Below, one piece after another: positions 24,804 through 33,013 of a stretch of DNA of 64,000 nucleotides. The DNA lies in assembly GCA_965662545.1 (NCBI GenBank), contig CBFIHZ010000010.1, positions 37,139 through 101,138 of the forward strand. The letters are read 5' to 3'. The first letter of the stretch is position 1. Each line of letters starts with the position of its first letter. The translations under genes and the position numbers were made by a program. Below the pieces are notes generated by a model. The model ran no database searches, was not told where the DNA came from, and saw nothing but the letters and a program-made list of their open reading frames with translations. This DNA is from CPC320 sp002684375. GTDB lineage: Bacteria > Pseudomonadota > Alphaproteobacteria > Rhodobacterales > Rhodobacteraceae.

Positions 24804-25781
24804 CTAGGCCGTCGCGACTTGCTTGACCTTTTCGATCAGTACTTCGGCTTGACGAATTGAGGCGTAATCGATCAGCCGTCCATCCAGCGAGACCGCACCT
24901 TTGCCGGTTTTTTCTGCGTCGGCCATGGCTTTTAGAATACGCTCTGCGCGGTCCACTTCGCTATCCGAGGGGCTCATCACCTCATTGGCCAGCGCCGCTT
25001 GGCTGGGGTGGATGGCCCATTTGCCTTCACAACCTAAAACCGCAGCCCGTTTTGCCGCGGCACGATAGCCGTCAGGGTCAGAGAAATCGCCAAACGGGCC
25101 GTCGATCGGACGCAACCCGTTGGCCCGGGCGGCCACCACCATACGCGCCAGTGCATAATGCCACATGTCGCCCCAATGGACCTCGCGGCTTCCATCTTTT
25201 GCGGGGTCGGTCAGGACGGAATAATCCTCGTTTACGCCGCCGATGATTGTGGTGCGCGCACGGGTCGAGGCGGCATAGTCTGCAACACCGAAATGTAGGC
25301 TCTCATTACGCGGTGACGCGGCCGCGATTTCAGAGACGTTTTGCATGCCTAGAGCCGTCTCAATAATATGTTCAAACCCGATACGTTTTTTATAGCCTTT
25401 TGCCGCTTCAATTTGGGTCACCATCATGTCGACCGCATAGACATCTGCGGCGGTGCCGACTTTGGGGATCATGATCAAATCAAGCCGTTCACCGGCCTGT
25501 TCGACGACGTCGACCACATCGCGATACATGTAGTGCGTGTCCAATCCGTTGATTCGAACAGACATGGATTTGTTGCCCCAATCAATCTCGTTCAGTGCTT
25601 TTATGATGTTTTTTCGGGCCTGTTCTTTCTCATTGGGTGCAACGGCATCTTCAAGATCTAGAAAGATCACGTCGACGTCTAATTTCGCTGCTTTTTCAAA
25701 CATTTGCGGTTGGCTACCAGGGATTGCTAATTCGCTGCGATTAAGCCGTCCCGGGGCTTGTTCAATAGGCTGAAAACTCAT
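24804..25781 (-). CDS. mcl1: L-malyl-CoA / beta-methylmalyl-CoA lyase
   Basis: A 325-residue HpcH/HpaI-family lyase. It reversibly splits malyl-CoA to acetyl-CoA plus glyoxylate, and beta-methylmalyl-CoA to propionyl-CoA plus glyoxylate. Signatures include VDVIFLDLEDAVAPNEK, SVRINGLDTHYMYRD, the Glu-rich IIETALGMQNV segment and GKWAIHPSQ. The ATG at 25781 has AGGAG 8 bases upstream. The enzyme serves both the ethylmalonyl-CoA pathway (ccrA nearby) and the serine cycle (mtkAB across the regulator). Malyl-CoA thioesterase Mcl2 is similar, but the MWHYALARMVVAARANG region favours Mcl1. Confidence 0.92.
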   Translation of the reverse strand: MSFQPIEQAPGRLNRSELAIPGSQPQMFEKAAKLDVDVIFLDLEDAVAPNEKEQARKNIIKALNEIDWGNKSMSVRINGLDTHYMYRDVVDVVEQAGERLDLIMIPKVGTAADVYAVDMMVTQIEAAKGYKKRIGFEHIIETALGMQNVSEIAAASPRNESLHFGVADYAASTRARTTIIGGVNEDYSVLTDPAKDGSREVHWGDMWHYALARMVVAARANGLRPIDGPFGDFSDPDGYRAAAKRAAVLGCEGKWAIHPSQAALANEVMSPSDSEVDRAERILKAMADAEKTGKGAVSLDGRLIDYASIRQAEVLIEKVKQVATA

Positions 25782-25887
25782 TTTATACGCTCCTAATTTT
25801 ATTGCTATAATCGAGGGGAGCATACAAATGTGGTAAAATTCATCCTGTCAAGATGGTTTAGGTTGCATCAATACTGCTGGTGCAAAA

Positions 25888-26538
25888 TTAGAATTTTGAA
25901 GAGCCTCCGGCGCCATTGGATAAACGCGATGAATAGTAAAACGCGATCGCTTGGGTGCGGTTGCGCACCGATAGTTTATCGAACAGGTTTGACAGGTGAA
26001 ATTTGACCGTGTTGATCGAGATGCCACACTCGGTGGACAATTCGCGATTTGTCATCCCCTTGGACAACGCTTCTAGGATCATGCGTTCGCGGCGCGATAA
26101 TTGCTGGATCGGGTCGTTTTGCAGGTCGCGAATATCGAGAAATGGAAAGACCATTTTTCCGGCAGCAACCTGGATGCAGGTCGATAGCAAAACCTCGATG
26201 TCGCCGGATCGGGGTGCAAACCCCGCAGCGCCAGCTGTCATCGCCAGTCGGGGCAAGTCGGGGGTGTCATCGCCATAAATGACGAGGCGTGGGGCGTTTT
26301 CTTGGTCGCGCAAAACCTCAATGAGCTTGGCACCGCCCAACACTGGCAATTGCCAATCAATGACCCCGATCTCAACCGGGACCCGCATCACCATGCCCAA
26401 AAATCCCTCTGCAGTGGCGGACGTGGCCACCAGAGAAAATCGCGGATCGCGATCAAAAATATCTGACATGCCCGATAGGATCAACGGATTGTTGTCTGCC
26501 AGCATGATATTGATCGGTTCTAGGTTTTGTTTGATCAT
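25888..26538 (-). CDS. NarL/FixJ-type response regulator (LuxR HTH)
   Basis: A 216-residue regulator. Residues about 8-125 are a receiver domain with an acidic pocket (IMLADNN) and a likely phospho-acceptor Asp near residue 60 (GVIDWQLPVLGG). The usual conserved Lys near the end is replaced, the segment reading GFAPRSGD. Residues about 145-210 are a LuxR helix-turn-helix (LSRRERMILEALSKGMTNRE, and ISINTVKFHLSNLFDKL). It sits between mcl1 and the divergent sgaA operon, so it is the likely local regulator of the serine-cycle block. No sensor kinase adjoins. Confidence 0.88.
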   Translation of the reverse strand: MIKQNLEPINIMLADNNPLILSGMSDIFDRDPRFSLVATSATAEGFLGMVMRVPVEIGVIDWQLPVLGGAKLIEVLRDQENAPRLVIYGDDTPDLPRLAMTAGAAGFAPRSGDIEVLLSTCIQVAAGKMVFPFLDIRDLQNDPIQQLSRRERMILEALSKGMTNRELSTECGISINTVKFHLSNLFDKLSVRNRTQAIAFYYSSRLSNGAGGSSKF

Positions 26539-26560
26539 CTAAATTCAGTCCAAATTCAAG

Positions 26561-26640
26561 AAAACTACCCATAAAGATAGGGATCAACTTGGTATACAAC
26601 CGCATACATACCTAAAAGGGTAGGAATTTTCCCATACTAT
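26561..26640. promoter_or_regulatory. Repeated CCCAT/GGGTA boxes in the regulator-sgaA promoter region
   Basis: Within 80 bases there are ACTACCCATAAAGATAGGGA, then AAAAGGGTAGGAA and TTTTCCCATACTA. The last two enclose the 10-bp palindrome GGAATTTTCC at 26623-26632. The recurring CCC-AT/AT-GGG half-sites look like operators for the adjacent LuxR-type regulator. The sgaA start is 120-200 bases away. Confidence 0.45.
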
Positions 26641-26759
26641 TAGCCGCCCATAAGCAGTAGTAACTGATATTGCGCAATTTGTCGATTTGTAATTTCCTCA
26701 GACGAAATTGTGTCGGACCGCATGCTCGATTGCTGGCATGCCTAGAGGAGGAAATACTT

Positions 26760-27950
26760 ATGGCCGGACCCAAAAGTTTATTTGTACCGGGGCCCACAAA
26801 CGTCCCAGAGGCTGTACGCAAAGCGATAGACATCCCGATGGAGGACCATCGCGCCCCTGATCTGCCTGCCTTCACTTTGCCGTTGTTTGCGGACTTGAAG
26901 AAAGTGTTCAAAACCGACACGGGTCAAGTTTTTCTATTTCCCGCCTCAGGGACTGGCGGCTGGGAGGCGGCGATTACCAACACCCTCAACCCCGGTGACA
27001 AAGTGCTGGCGTCACGGTTCGGGCAATTCTCACATCTTTGGATTGATCTGTGCCAACGGTTGGGGCTTGATGTGCAAGTGGTAGATTGTGTTTGGGGCAC
27101 GGGGATTCCGGTGGACCAGTTCGGCGCTATTCTGGCGGCTGACAGCGACCATGAGATCAAAGCAGTTCTTGCGACCCAGAATGAAACCGCCACAGGTGTT
27201 CAATCAGATATTGCGGCGCTGCGGCGGGCGATGGATGAGGCGCAGCATCCGGCATTGCTGTATGTGGATGGCGTGAGCTCGATCGGGTCGGTTGATTTTC
27301 GGATGGATGAATGGGGCGTCGATCTGGCTGTCTCTGGATCGCAAAAGGGCTTTATGTTGCCGGCGGGTTTGGCGATCCTTGCCGCCAGCCAGAAAGCCCT
27401 TGAGGTGTCGGCATCTGCGCAGATGCACCGCTGTTATTTCGATTTCAAAGATATGATTGCCACCAATGCGACTGGATATTTTCCCTATACGCCGCCGATG
27501 ACATTGTTGCGCGGCTTGCGGGCCTCGATTGATGTGATGCTTGACGAGGGTTTGGACAACATTTTTGCCCGCCACCGGTTTCTTGCTGAGGGTGTGCGGT
27601 GTGCAGTCGCAGCTTGGGGCCTTGAACTTTGCGCCAAGGGCCCGGAATGGCACTCGGATACGGTTAGCGCGATCATGGTACCTAAGGGCTATGATGCAAA
27701 TGAGGTCATATCCCGCGCTTATCACCGCTATGGGCTCAGTCTTGGCGCGGGCCTCTCACAGATGGCCGGAAAGTTGTTTCGGATCGGTCATCTCGGGGAT
27801 CTCAACGAATTAATGTTAATCAGCGCTATTGCTGGGGCTGAAATGGCGATGCAGGATGTCGGCATCCCGATTGTTGCCGGTTCCGGTGTGGCAGCGGCCG
27901 AGACGTTTTATCGCGAAAACGGTGAACACCTTTTGATGGCTGCGCAATAA
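26760..27950 (+). CDS. sgaA: Serine-glyoxylate aminotransferase
   Basis: A 396-residue class V PLP aminotransferase. It turns serine plus glyoxylate into hydroxypyruvate plus glycine, the entry to the serine cycle. It shows the N-terminus SLFVPGPTNVPEAVRKAID, the cofactor region PASGTGGWEAAITN, the Asp-containing YVDGVSSIG and the PLP lysine Lys196 (VSGSQKGFMLPAG). The ATG at 26760 follows AGAGGAGG by 8 bases. It heads a tight run with mtkA, mtkB and a hydroxypyruvate reductase that uses its product. Alanine-glyoxylate aminotransferase is the main alternative. Confidence 0.94.
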   Translation: MAGPKSLFVPGPTNVPEAVRKAIDIPMEDHRAPDLPAFTLPLFADLKKVFKTDTGQVFLFPASGTGGWEAAITNTLNPGDKVLASRFGQFSHLWIDLCQRLGLDVQVVDCVWGTGIPVDQFGAILAADSDHEIKAVLATQNETATGVQSDIAALRRAMDEAQHPALLYVDGVSSIGSVDFRMDEWGVDLAVSGSQKGFMLPAGLAILAASQKALEVSASAQMHRCYFDFKDMIATNATGYFPYTPPMTLLRGLRASIDVMLDEGLDNIFARHRFLAEGVRCAVAAWGLELCAKGPEWHSDTVSAIMVPKGYDANEVISRAYHRYGLSLGAGLSQMAGKLFRIGHLGDLNELMLISAIAGAEMAMQDVGIPIVAGSGVAAAETFYRENGEHLLMAAQ

Positions 27951-27974
27951 ATTCTGACCAAAAGGATTTTTATT

Positions 27975-29174
27975 ATGGATATTCATGAATATCAGGCCAA
28001 GGATGTGCTCGCAAAATTTGGTGTTCAGGTTGCCCAAGGTGCTTTGGCTTATAGCCCCGAGCAAGCGGCTTATCGGGCCCGTGAACTCGGGGGTGATAAA
28101 TGGGTGGTGAAGGCGCAGGTCCATGCTGGCGGTCGTGGCAAAGCCGGCGGGGTCAAGATATGTGAAACCGAAAATGAGATCCAGACCGCCTGTGAAAATA
28201 TGTTTGGTAAGAAACTGATCACTCACCAGACATCTCCCGAAGGTAAGGGCATTTACCGCGTTTATGTCGAAGCGGCTGTTGCGATCGACCGCGAAATTTA
28301 TTTGGGCTTTGTTCTGGACCGTTCGTCCCAGCGGGTGATGGTGGTTGCCAGTCGCGAAGGTGGGATGGAAATTGAGGAAATTTCCGAAGAACGGCCGGAT
28401 AGTATAGTACGCTCAACCATTGACCCGGCGGTTGGCTTGCTTGATTTTCAATCGCGGGAAATTGCCTTTGCGCTGGGATTAGAGCCAAACTTGATACAGC
28501 AGATGGTTCGGACGCTTAAAAGCTGCTATCGTGCGTTCACCGACTTAGATGCTACGATGGTCGAAATTAATCCTCTGGTGATCACCAGCGACAAACGCAT
28601 TTTGGCGCTGGATGCCAAGATGACTTTTGATGATAACGCTTTGTTTCGTCATCCGCAAATCTCCGAACTGCGCGATAAAAGCCAAGAAGATCCACGCGAG
28701 AGCCGCGCTGCGGATCGGGGTCTTTCCTATGTCGGACTCGAGGGAAATATTGGTTGTATTGTCAATGGCGCAGGCCTTGCTATGGCGACGATGGATACGA
28801 TTAAGCTGGCGGGTGGAGAGCCGGCGAATTTTCTCGATATCGGTGGAGGAGCGACACCAGAAAGGGTGGCTAAAGCGTTCCGGCTGGTAATGTCAGATCA
28901 AAATGTGCAGGCGGTGCTGGTCAATATTTTTGCTGGTATAAACCGCTGCGACTGGGTAGCTGCGGGGGTTGTTCAGGCGCTGAAAGAAGTGAACGTCGAG
29001 GTGCCTGTGGTGATCCGGTTGGCCGGAACAAACGTGGAGGAGGGACAGCGTATACTGGCGCAATCTGGGCTGCCTATCATCCGGGCAAATACCTTGATGG
29101 AGGCTGCTGAGCGCGTGGTCGTTTCATGGCAGAATGATCTGAAACAAAATACAAATATAAGGATCGCCCAATGA
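27975..29174 (+). CDS. mtkA: Malate-CoA ligase beta subunit (malate thiokinase)
   Basis: A 399-residue ATP-grasp protein (MDIHEYQAKDVLAKFGV, VVKAQVHAGGRGKAGGVK, and LEGNIGCIVNGAGLAMATMD). It matches the succinyl-CoA synthetase beta family. With MtkB it makes malyl-CoA from malate, CoA and ATP. The assignment to malate instead of succinate rests on context: sgaA, hydroxypyruvate reductase and malyl-CoA lyase are all adjacent, and sucCD normally sits with TCA-cycle genes. It is 24 bases after sgaA and overlaps mtkB by 4 bases. Confidence 0.9.
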   Translation: MDIHEYQAKDVLAKFGVQVAQGALAYSPEQAAYRARELGGDKWVVKAQVHAGGRGKAGGVKICETENEIQTACENMFGKKLITHQTSPEGKGIYRVYVEAAVAIDREIYLGFVLDRSSQRVMVVASREGGMEIEEISEERPDSIVRSTIDPAVGLLDFQSREIAFALGLEPNLIQQMVRTLKSCYRAFTDLDATMVEINPLVITSDKRILALDAKMTFDDNALFRHPQISELRDKSQEDPRESRAADRGLSYVGLEGNIGCIVNGAGLAMATMDTIKLAGGEPANFLDIGGGATPERVAKAFRLVMSDQNVQAVLVNIFAGINRCDWVAAGVVQALKEVNVEVPVVIRLAGTNVEEGQRILAQSGLPIIRANTLMEAAERVVVSWQNDLKQNTNIRIAQ

Positions 29175-30049
29175 GTATTTTTCTCGATCGCGATACACGG
29201 GTTCTGGTGCAAGGCATTACCGGTCGGATGGCGCGGTTCCATACCAAAGACATGATTGAGTATGGAACAAATGTTGTCGGTGGTGTGGTGCCGGGTAAAG
29301 GCGGTCAAACCGTAGAGGGTGTGCCGGTTTTTGACACCGTGAAAGAAGCTGTCGCCGACACCGGTGCTAACGCCAGCCTGGTTTTTGTGCCGCCTCCGTT
29401 TGCCGCAGATAGCATCATGGAGGCTGCGGACGCGGGGATTGGGTATTGCGTATGTATCACTGACGGTATTCCAGCGCAGGATATGATTGCGGTGAAACGC
29501 TATATGATGCGCTATGCGCGTGAAAAACGCATGATTTTAACCGGGCCCAATTGCGCAGGTACGATTAGCCCCGGCAAGGCACTTGTGGGGATTATGCCGG
29601 GCCATATCTATCTGCCGGGTCACGTTGGTATTGTTGGACGATCGGGAACTTTGGGCTACGAGGCGGCCGCACAGCTAAAAGACCTTGGAATCGGGGTGTC
29701 GACGTCTGTCGGGATTGGTGGGGATCCAATCAACGGATCTTCGTTTAAAGATATTCTCCAACACTTTGAGGAGGATGATGACACCCACGCCATTGCAGTG
29801 ATTGGTGAAATCGGTGGACCACAGGAGGCGGAGGCCGCGCACTATATTCGGGAGCATATCACTAAGCCCGTCGTGGCCTATGTAGCGGGTATGACGGCGC
29901 CAAAGGGGCGGACTATGGGACATGCTGGAGCGATCATTTCCGCTTTTGGCGAAAGCGCCTCTGAAAAAGTTGAAATTCTCACAGCCGCCGGGGTGACCGT
30001 TGCGGCGAACCCAACGGTGATGGGTGAAACCATCGCTAGTGTTATGTGA
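29171..30049 (+). CDS. mtkB: Malate-CoA ligase alpha subunit
   Basis: A 292-residue CoA-binding subunit. The CoA fold is near the N-terminus (TRVLVQGITGRMARFHTKDM). The phosphohistidine loop is His251 in RTMGHAGAIISAFGES, and the TGPNCAGTISPGKALVGIMP segment is also present. It forms the ligase with MtkA and supplies malyl-CoA to the lyase encoded by mcl1. Succinyl-CoA synthetase alpha is the alternative name; the neighbours decide. Confidence 0.91.
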   Translation: MSIFLDRDTRVLVQGITGRMARFHTKDMIEYGTNVVGGVVPGKGGQTVEGVPVFDTVKEAVADTGANASLVFVPPPFAADSIMEAADAGIGYCVCITDGIPAQDMIAVKRYMMRYAREKRMILTGPNCAGTISPGKALVGIMPGHIYLPGHVGIVGRSGTLGYEAAAQLKDLGIGVSTSVGIGGDPINGSSFKDILQHFEEDDDTHAIAVIGEIGGPQEAEAAHYIREHITKPVVAYVAGMTAPKGRTMGHAGAIISAFGESASEKVEILTAAGVTVAANPTVMGETIASVM

Positions 30050-30066
30050 TTGGAGGGTATCACGGG

Positions 30067-31035
30067 ATGAAACCACGCATTCTTGTCACCCGTCGCTGGC
30101 CTGCCGCAGTGGAAGCAAGGCTGACTGAGCGCTTTGATGCCGTACTTAACACAGGCGATAAGCCGCTTAGTCTCAAAGAGTTTCGTACGGCGCTGTCGTC
30201 TTATGATGCCGTTCTGCCCACAGTGACTGATACGCTGTCATCAGAGGCGATGGATGTGCCGAAGTTACGCACGAAAATTCTGGCAAATTATGGAGTCGGG
30301 TACAGTCATATTGATGCCGAAACTGCGGCTCGTCACAATATTACTGTGACAAATACCCCTGATGTTTTGTCGCAGTGTACGGCTGATCTGGCGATGACAC
30401 TTTTGTTGATGGTGGCGCGCCGTGCCGCAGAGGGGGCCCGTGAGATTCGCGATAATGCTTGGACAGGGTGGCGCCCGACCCATCTGGTGGGCACGAAAGT
30501 TTCTGGCAAAACACTCGGTGTGATCGGATATGGTCGGATCGGTCAGGAAATGGCAAAGCGGGCCCATCACGGCTTTGGTATGAAGATTATTGTGCAAAAC
30601 CGCAGCCCGGTCGCAGCAGACATATTGGCCAAGTGCAATGCAACTCAGGTCGATAGTATAGAAGATCTGATGCCCCTTTGCGATTTTGTCTCTCTGCATT
30701 GCCCCGGAGGAGCGGCCAACCGCCATATGATCCGCAGTGCTCAGCTTGAATTGATGAAACCCGACGCGTTTTTGATCAATACTGCGCGTGGCGAAATTAT
30801 CAATGAGCACGACTTGGCGCAGGCCTTATGGTTCGAGACCATCGGTGGCGCTGCATTGGATGTCTTTGATGGTGAACCGCATATATCGTCAAAACTGCGC
30901 GATTGTGATAACCTTGTGATGCTGCCTCATTTGGGCAGTGCTACCCGCGAAACCCGCGAGGCAATGGGCTTTCGGGTGGTGGATAACCTGATGGATTTCT
31001 TTTCAGGGCTGCCACCGCGCGACCGCGTGTTATAA
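30067..31035 (+). CDS. Hydroxypyruvate reductase / D-glycerate dehydrogenase
   Basis: A 322-residue D-2-hydroxyacid dehydrogenase. It reduces hydroxypyruvate to D-glycerate, the step after SgaA. The NAD(P)-binding motif is GKTLGVIGYGRIGQEMAKRA near residue 145. The catalytic triad is visible as Arg (NTARGEIIN), Glu (DVFDGEP) and His (LPHLGSATRE). The ATG at 30067 has GGAGGG 9 bases upstream; an in-frame GTG at 30046 overlaps mtkB. It closes the sgaA-mtkA-mtkB operon. Glyoxylate may also be a substrate. Confidence 0.92.
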   Translation: MKPRILVTRRWPAAVEARLTERFDAVLNTGDKPLSLKEFRTALSSYDAVLPTVTDTLSSEAMDVPKLRTKILANYGVGYSHIDAETAARHNITVTNTPDVLSQCTADLAMTLLLMVARRAAEGAREIRDNAWTGWRPTHLVGTKVSGKTLGVIGYGRIGQEMAKRAHHGFGMKIIVQNRSPVAADILAKCNATQVDSIEDLMPLCDFVSLHCPGGAANRHMIRSAQLELMKPDAFLINTARGEIINEHDLAQALWFETIGGAALDVFDGEPHISSKLRDCDNLVMLPHLGSATRETREAMGFRVVDNLMDFFSGLPPRDRVL

Positions 31036-31299
31036 AGGCGCAGATACTGTTGGCGCGGGCCCCCCGCCACACTGTGAGGGCTTTGCGATCTGCACTGGCG
31101 TTGACAGTTGGCGGTCTGTGCCCAATCGAGCGTCAATACACAGCCCAAATCCGGAGATAATTCACCGGGGATAAGGTCCACTGGCGCGGTGGGTTGACCT
31201 GATTAATATTGCGACATCGACGGGTTCTGCGTATGTATAGTCTTATGAAAACATTCGACTGACGGGCTTATGCCCCACTGGTTACGCCGGAGACACCCT

Positions 31300-32061
31300 A
31301 TGAAACAGCGCCTGTTGGCTTTCTCACTTGTCCTACCGATCCTGACGGCAGCCCCTGTTTGGGGGCAATGTACCAAACTGTGTGAACAAGAATGGTGGCA
31401 AAAGGCTAAAGTAAATGACATCATCGTCGAGTTGGACAGAGGGCTTGATATGAGCGACCGCGATCTTGGGGGCTCGACCATGTTGCACTGGGCGGCGGGC
31501 TTTGGGGTTCCGGATGTGGTTTTGGCGTTGCTCACAACAAATATTGGCATCAATGATGTGGATAATTATGGACATACACCGTTGCATTGGGCGGTTTTGA
31601 CCGGCAGTTCAGAAATTATTGTCGGCTTGCTGGAGGCGGGTGCAGATACCACTATAATCGGGATTGACGGACAGACACCCGTTGATCTGGCTAAGGAAAA
31701 TGAAAACCTGAAAGGAACACCGGGTTATATTGCCCTGCTGGGAGCCAAAGCGGCATCTGTCACGGCGGCCTGTCCAAAGCTGTGTGATGACAGCTGGTGG
31801 AAAACGGCTGACCTCGCAGATCTTCGCAGTGAGTTGGAGGCCGGGGCCGATGTAAATGCCCGCAGCCGACAGGGTTGGACACCGCTGCATAAGGCGGTAT
31901 GGCGGGGCGATCCAAAAGCAGTGCTGGTTTTGCTGGAATTTAATGCAGATGCAACCGCTCTGGCCAAAGATGGCAAAACGCCTTGGAACTATGCCGAGTT
32001 CAGCAAGAAACTGACCGGAACCAAAGCCTATTGGGCGCTGAAAGACGCATACGAGCAGTAA
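31300..32061 (+). CDS. Secreted ankyrin-repeat protein with duplicated CxxLC modules
   Basis: A 253-residue exported protein (signal residues 1-22, ending VWGQ). It contains two copies of one module: CTKLCEQEWWQKAKVNDI near the N-terminus and CPKLCDDSWWKTADLADL near residue 165. Each is followed by ankyrin repeats (TMLHWAAGFGVPDVV, TPLHWAVLTGSSEIIV, TPLHKAVWRGDPKAVL) and by the closing motif LKGTPGYIALLGA or LTGTKAYWALKDA. It is thus an internal duplication of the one-module paralogue at 16051. The ATG at 31300 has GGAGA 7 bases upstream. Function unknown. Confidence 0.82.
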   Translation: MKQRLLAFSLVLPILTAAPVWGQCTKLCEQEWWQKAKVNDIIVELDRGLDMSDRDLGGSTMLHWAAGFGVPDVVLALLTTNIGINDVDNYGHTPLHWAVLTGSSEIIVGLLEAGADTTIIGIDGQTPVDLAKENENLKGTPGYIALLGAKAASVTAACPKLCDDSWWKTADLADLRSELEAGADVNARSRQGWTPLHKAVWRGDPKAVLVLLEFNADATALAKDGKTPWNYAEFSKKLTGTKAYWALKDAYEQ

Positions 32062-32136
32062 AACTGCTTCTGTGAGGCTTTTATAATCTAGCGCTGTGCC
32101 TGTGAAAGCTTATGACCTTGCTGTTTCCGGGCCACT

Positions 32137-32170
32137 TGTTCTGTGATATTTTACTGTTCCGTGATATTTT
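32137..32170 (+). repeat. Two near-identical 16-bp direct repeats, 18-bp period
   Basis: TGTTCTGTGATATTTT at 32137 and TGTTCCGTGATATTTT at 32155 differ at one base. They lie in the non-coding gap after the ankyrin gene. Confidence 0.7.
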
Positions 32171-32207
32171 GAAGACAGTATCGATCGCACTGTCGGGGTT
32201 AGGATCA

Positions 32208-32228
32208 GGGCTGGGTCTAGGGTCGGGG
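32208..32228 (+). other. Possible G-quadruplex motif
   Basis: Four G-runs (GGG-N2-GGG-N4-GGG-N2-GGGG) occur within 21 bases, with another GGGG just upstream at 32195. The position is intergenic between two converging genes. Confidence 0.4.
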
Positions 32229-32321
32229 CCTCGGCACTGGTGAAAATAGTTGGGAACCGGATCAGAGCCGAGATTAAATATACTTAAAATGCAGTTCGAA
32301 GTTTGAGAAGACACAGATTTA

Positions 32322-32843
32322 TCATTTCACAGCTAGGTGGCGCCAAATCTCAGCGTCTGGTTCGTGATCAGCGCGACTGCCATCCGTCTCTGCTCCGAGA
32401 CGTTTTGCAACGGCCTGCGACCGACGGTTCCCATGATGTATGTAGCTGACCAGTTGATTTAGGCCATGGCTTTGATAGGCCCAAGAACGAATTTCTTGCG
32501 CAGCTTCAGTCGCGTACCCGTTGCCCTCGGCCCCTTCAAAAAGATGCCATGCCAACTCAACTTCGGGCCAGTTCGCGTGTTTAAGCAACCCCACACGACC
32601 AAGCGGAATGTGCCCCCCACGCGAAATGAGTGTAAAAAAACCAAACCCATGCCATTGCCAATGACCAATACCTGTCAAAAAATGAAACCAAGCGTCTTCA
32701 TTGCTGACCGTTTCTTCCTGTGCCTTCATTCTCGGTGAGCTTGTGACGAACCGGGTAAATTCCGAGAGGTCGCTTCTGACCGGGCCGCGTAGGATTAGGC
32801 GTTCCGTTTCAAGGATCGGCGCAGAAGTCAAAGGTTCGGTCAT
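32322..32843 (-). CDS. GNAT-family N-acetyltransferase
   Basis: A 173-residue RimJ/RimL-type acetyltransferase: LETERLILRGPVRSDLSEF at the N-terminus, VELAWHLFEGAEGNGYATEA for the acetyl-CoA loop and HGNRRSQAVAKRLGAE near the end. The ATG has AGGAG 6 bases upstream. It stands alone next to a decayed insertion sequence. The acceptor is unknown. Confidence 0.88.
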   Translation of the reverse strand: MTEPLTSAPILETERLILRGPVRSDLSEFTRFVTSSPRMKAQEETVSNEDAWFHFLTGIGHWQWHGFGFFTLISRGGHIPLGRVGLLKHANWPEVELAWHLFEGAEGNGYATEAAQEIRSWAYQSHGLNQLVSYIHHGNRRSQAVAKRLGAETDGSRADHEPDAEIWRHLAVK

Positions 32844-33013
32844 ATGGCGCTCCTATTGGAGAGATGTCTTATAGATCAAAACTTGCAATGGTCCTAATGA
32901 TAGGTCAACTCGACCCTCGAAATGAAAGCCGGCTTTCTCCGCGTTGCTGCCTTTGACACATGTGTGGCTCTTCTTTGCAATTAATTGCAGCTCAGGATGG
33001 TAAGAGGATTTTC

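Noticed and set aside
27975..30049. Succinyl-CoA synthetase (sucCD)
   Set aside because: The neighbours are serine-cycle genes and malyl-CoA lyase rather than TCA-cycle genes; malate thiokinase fits better.
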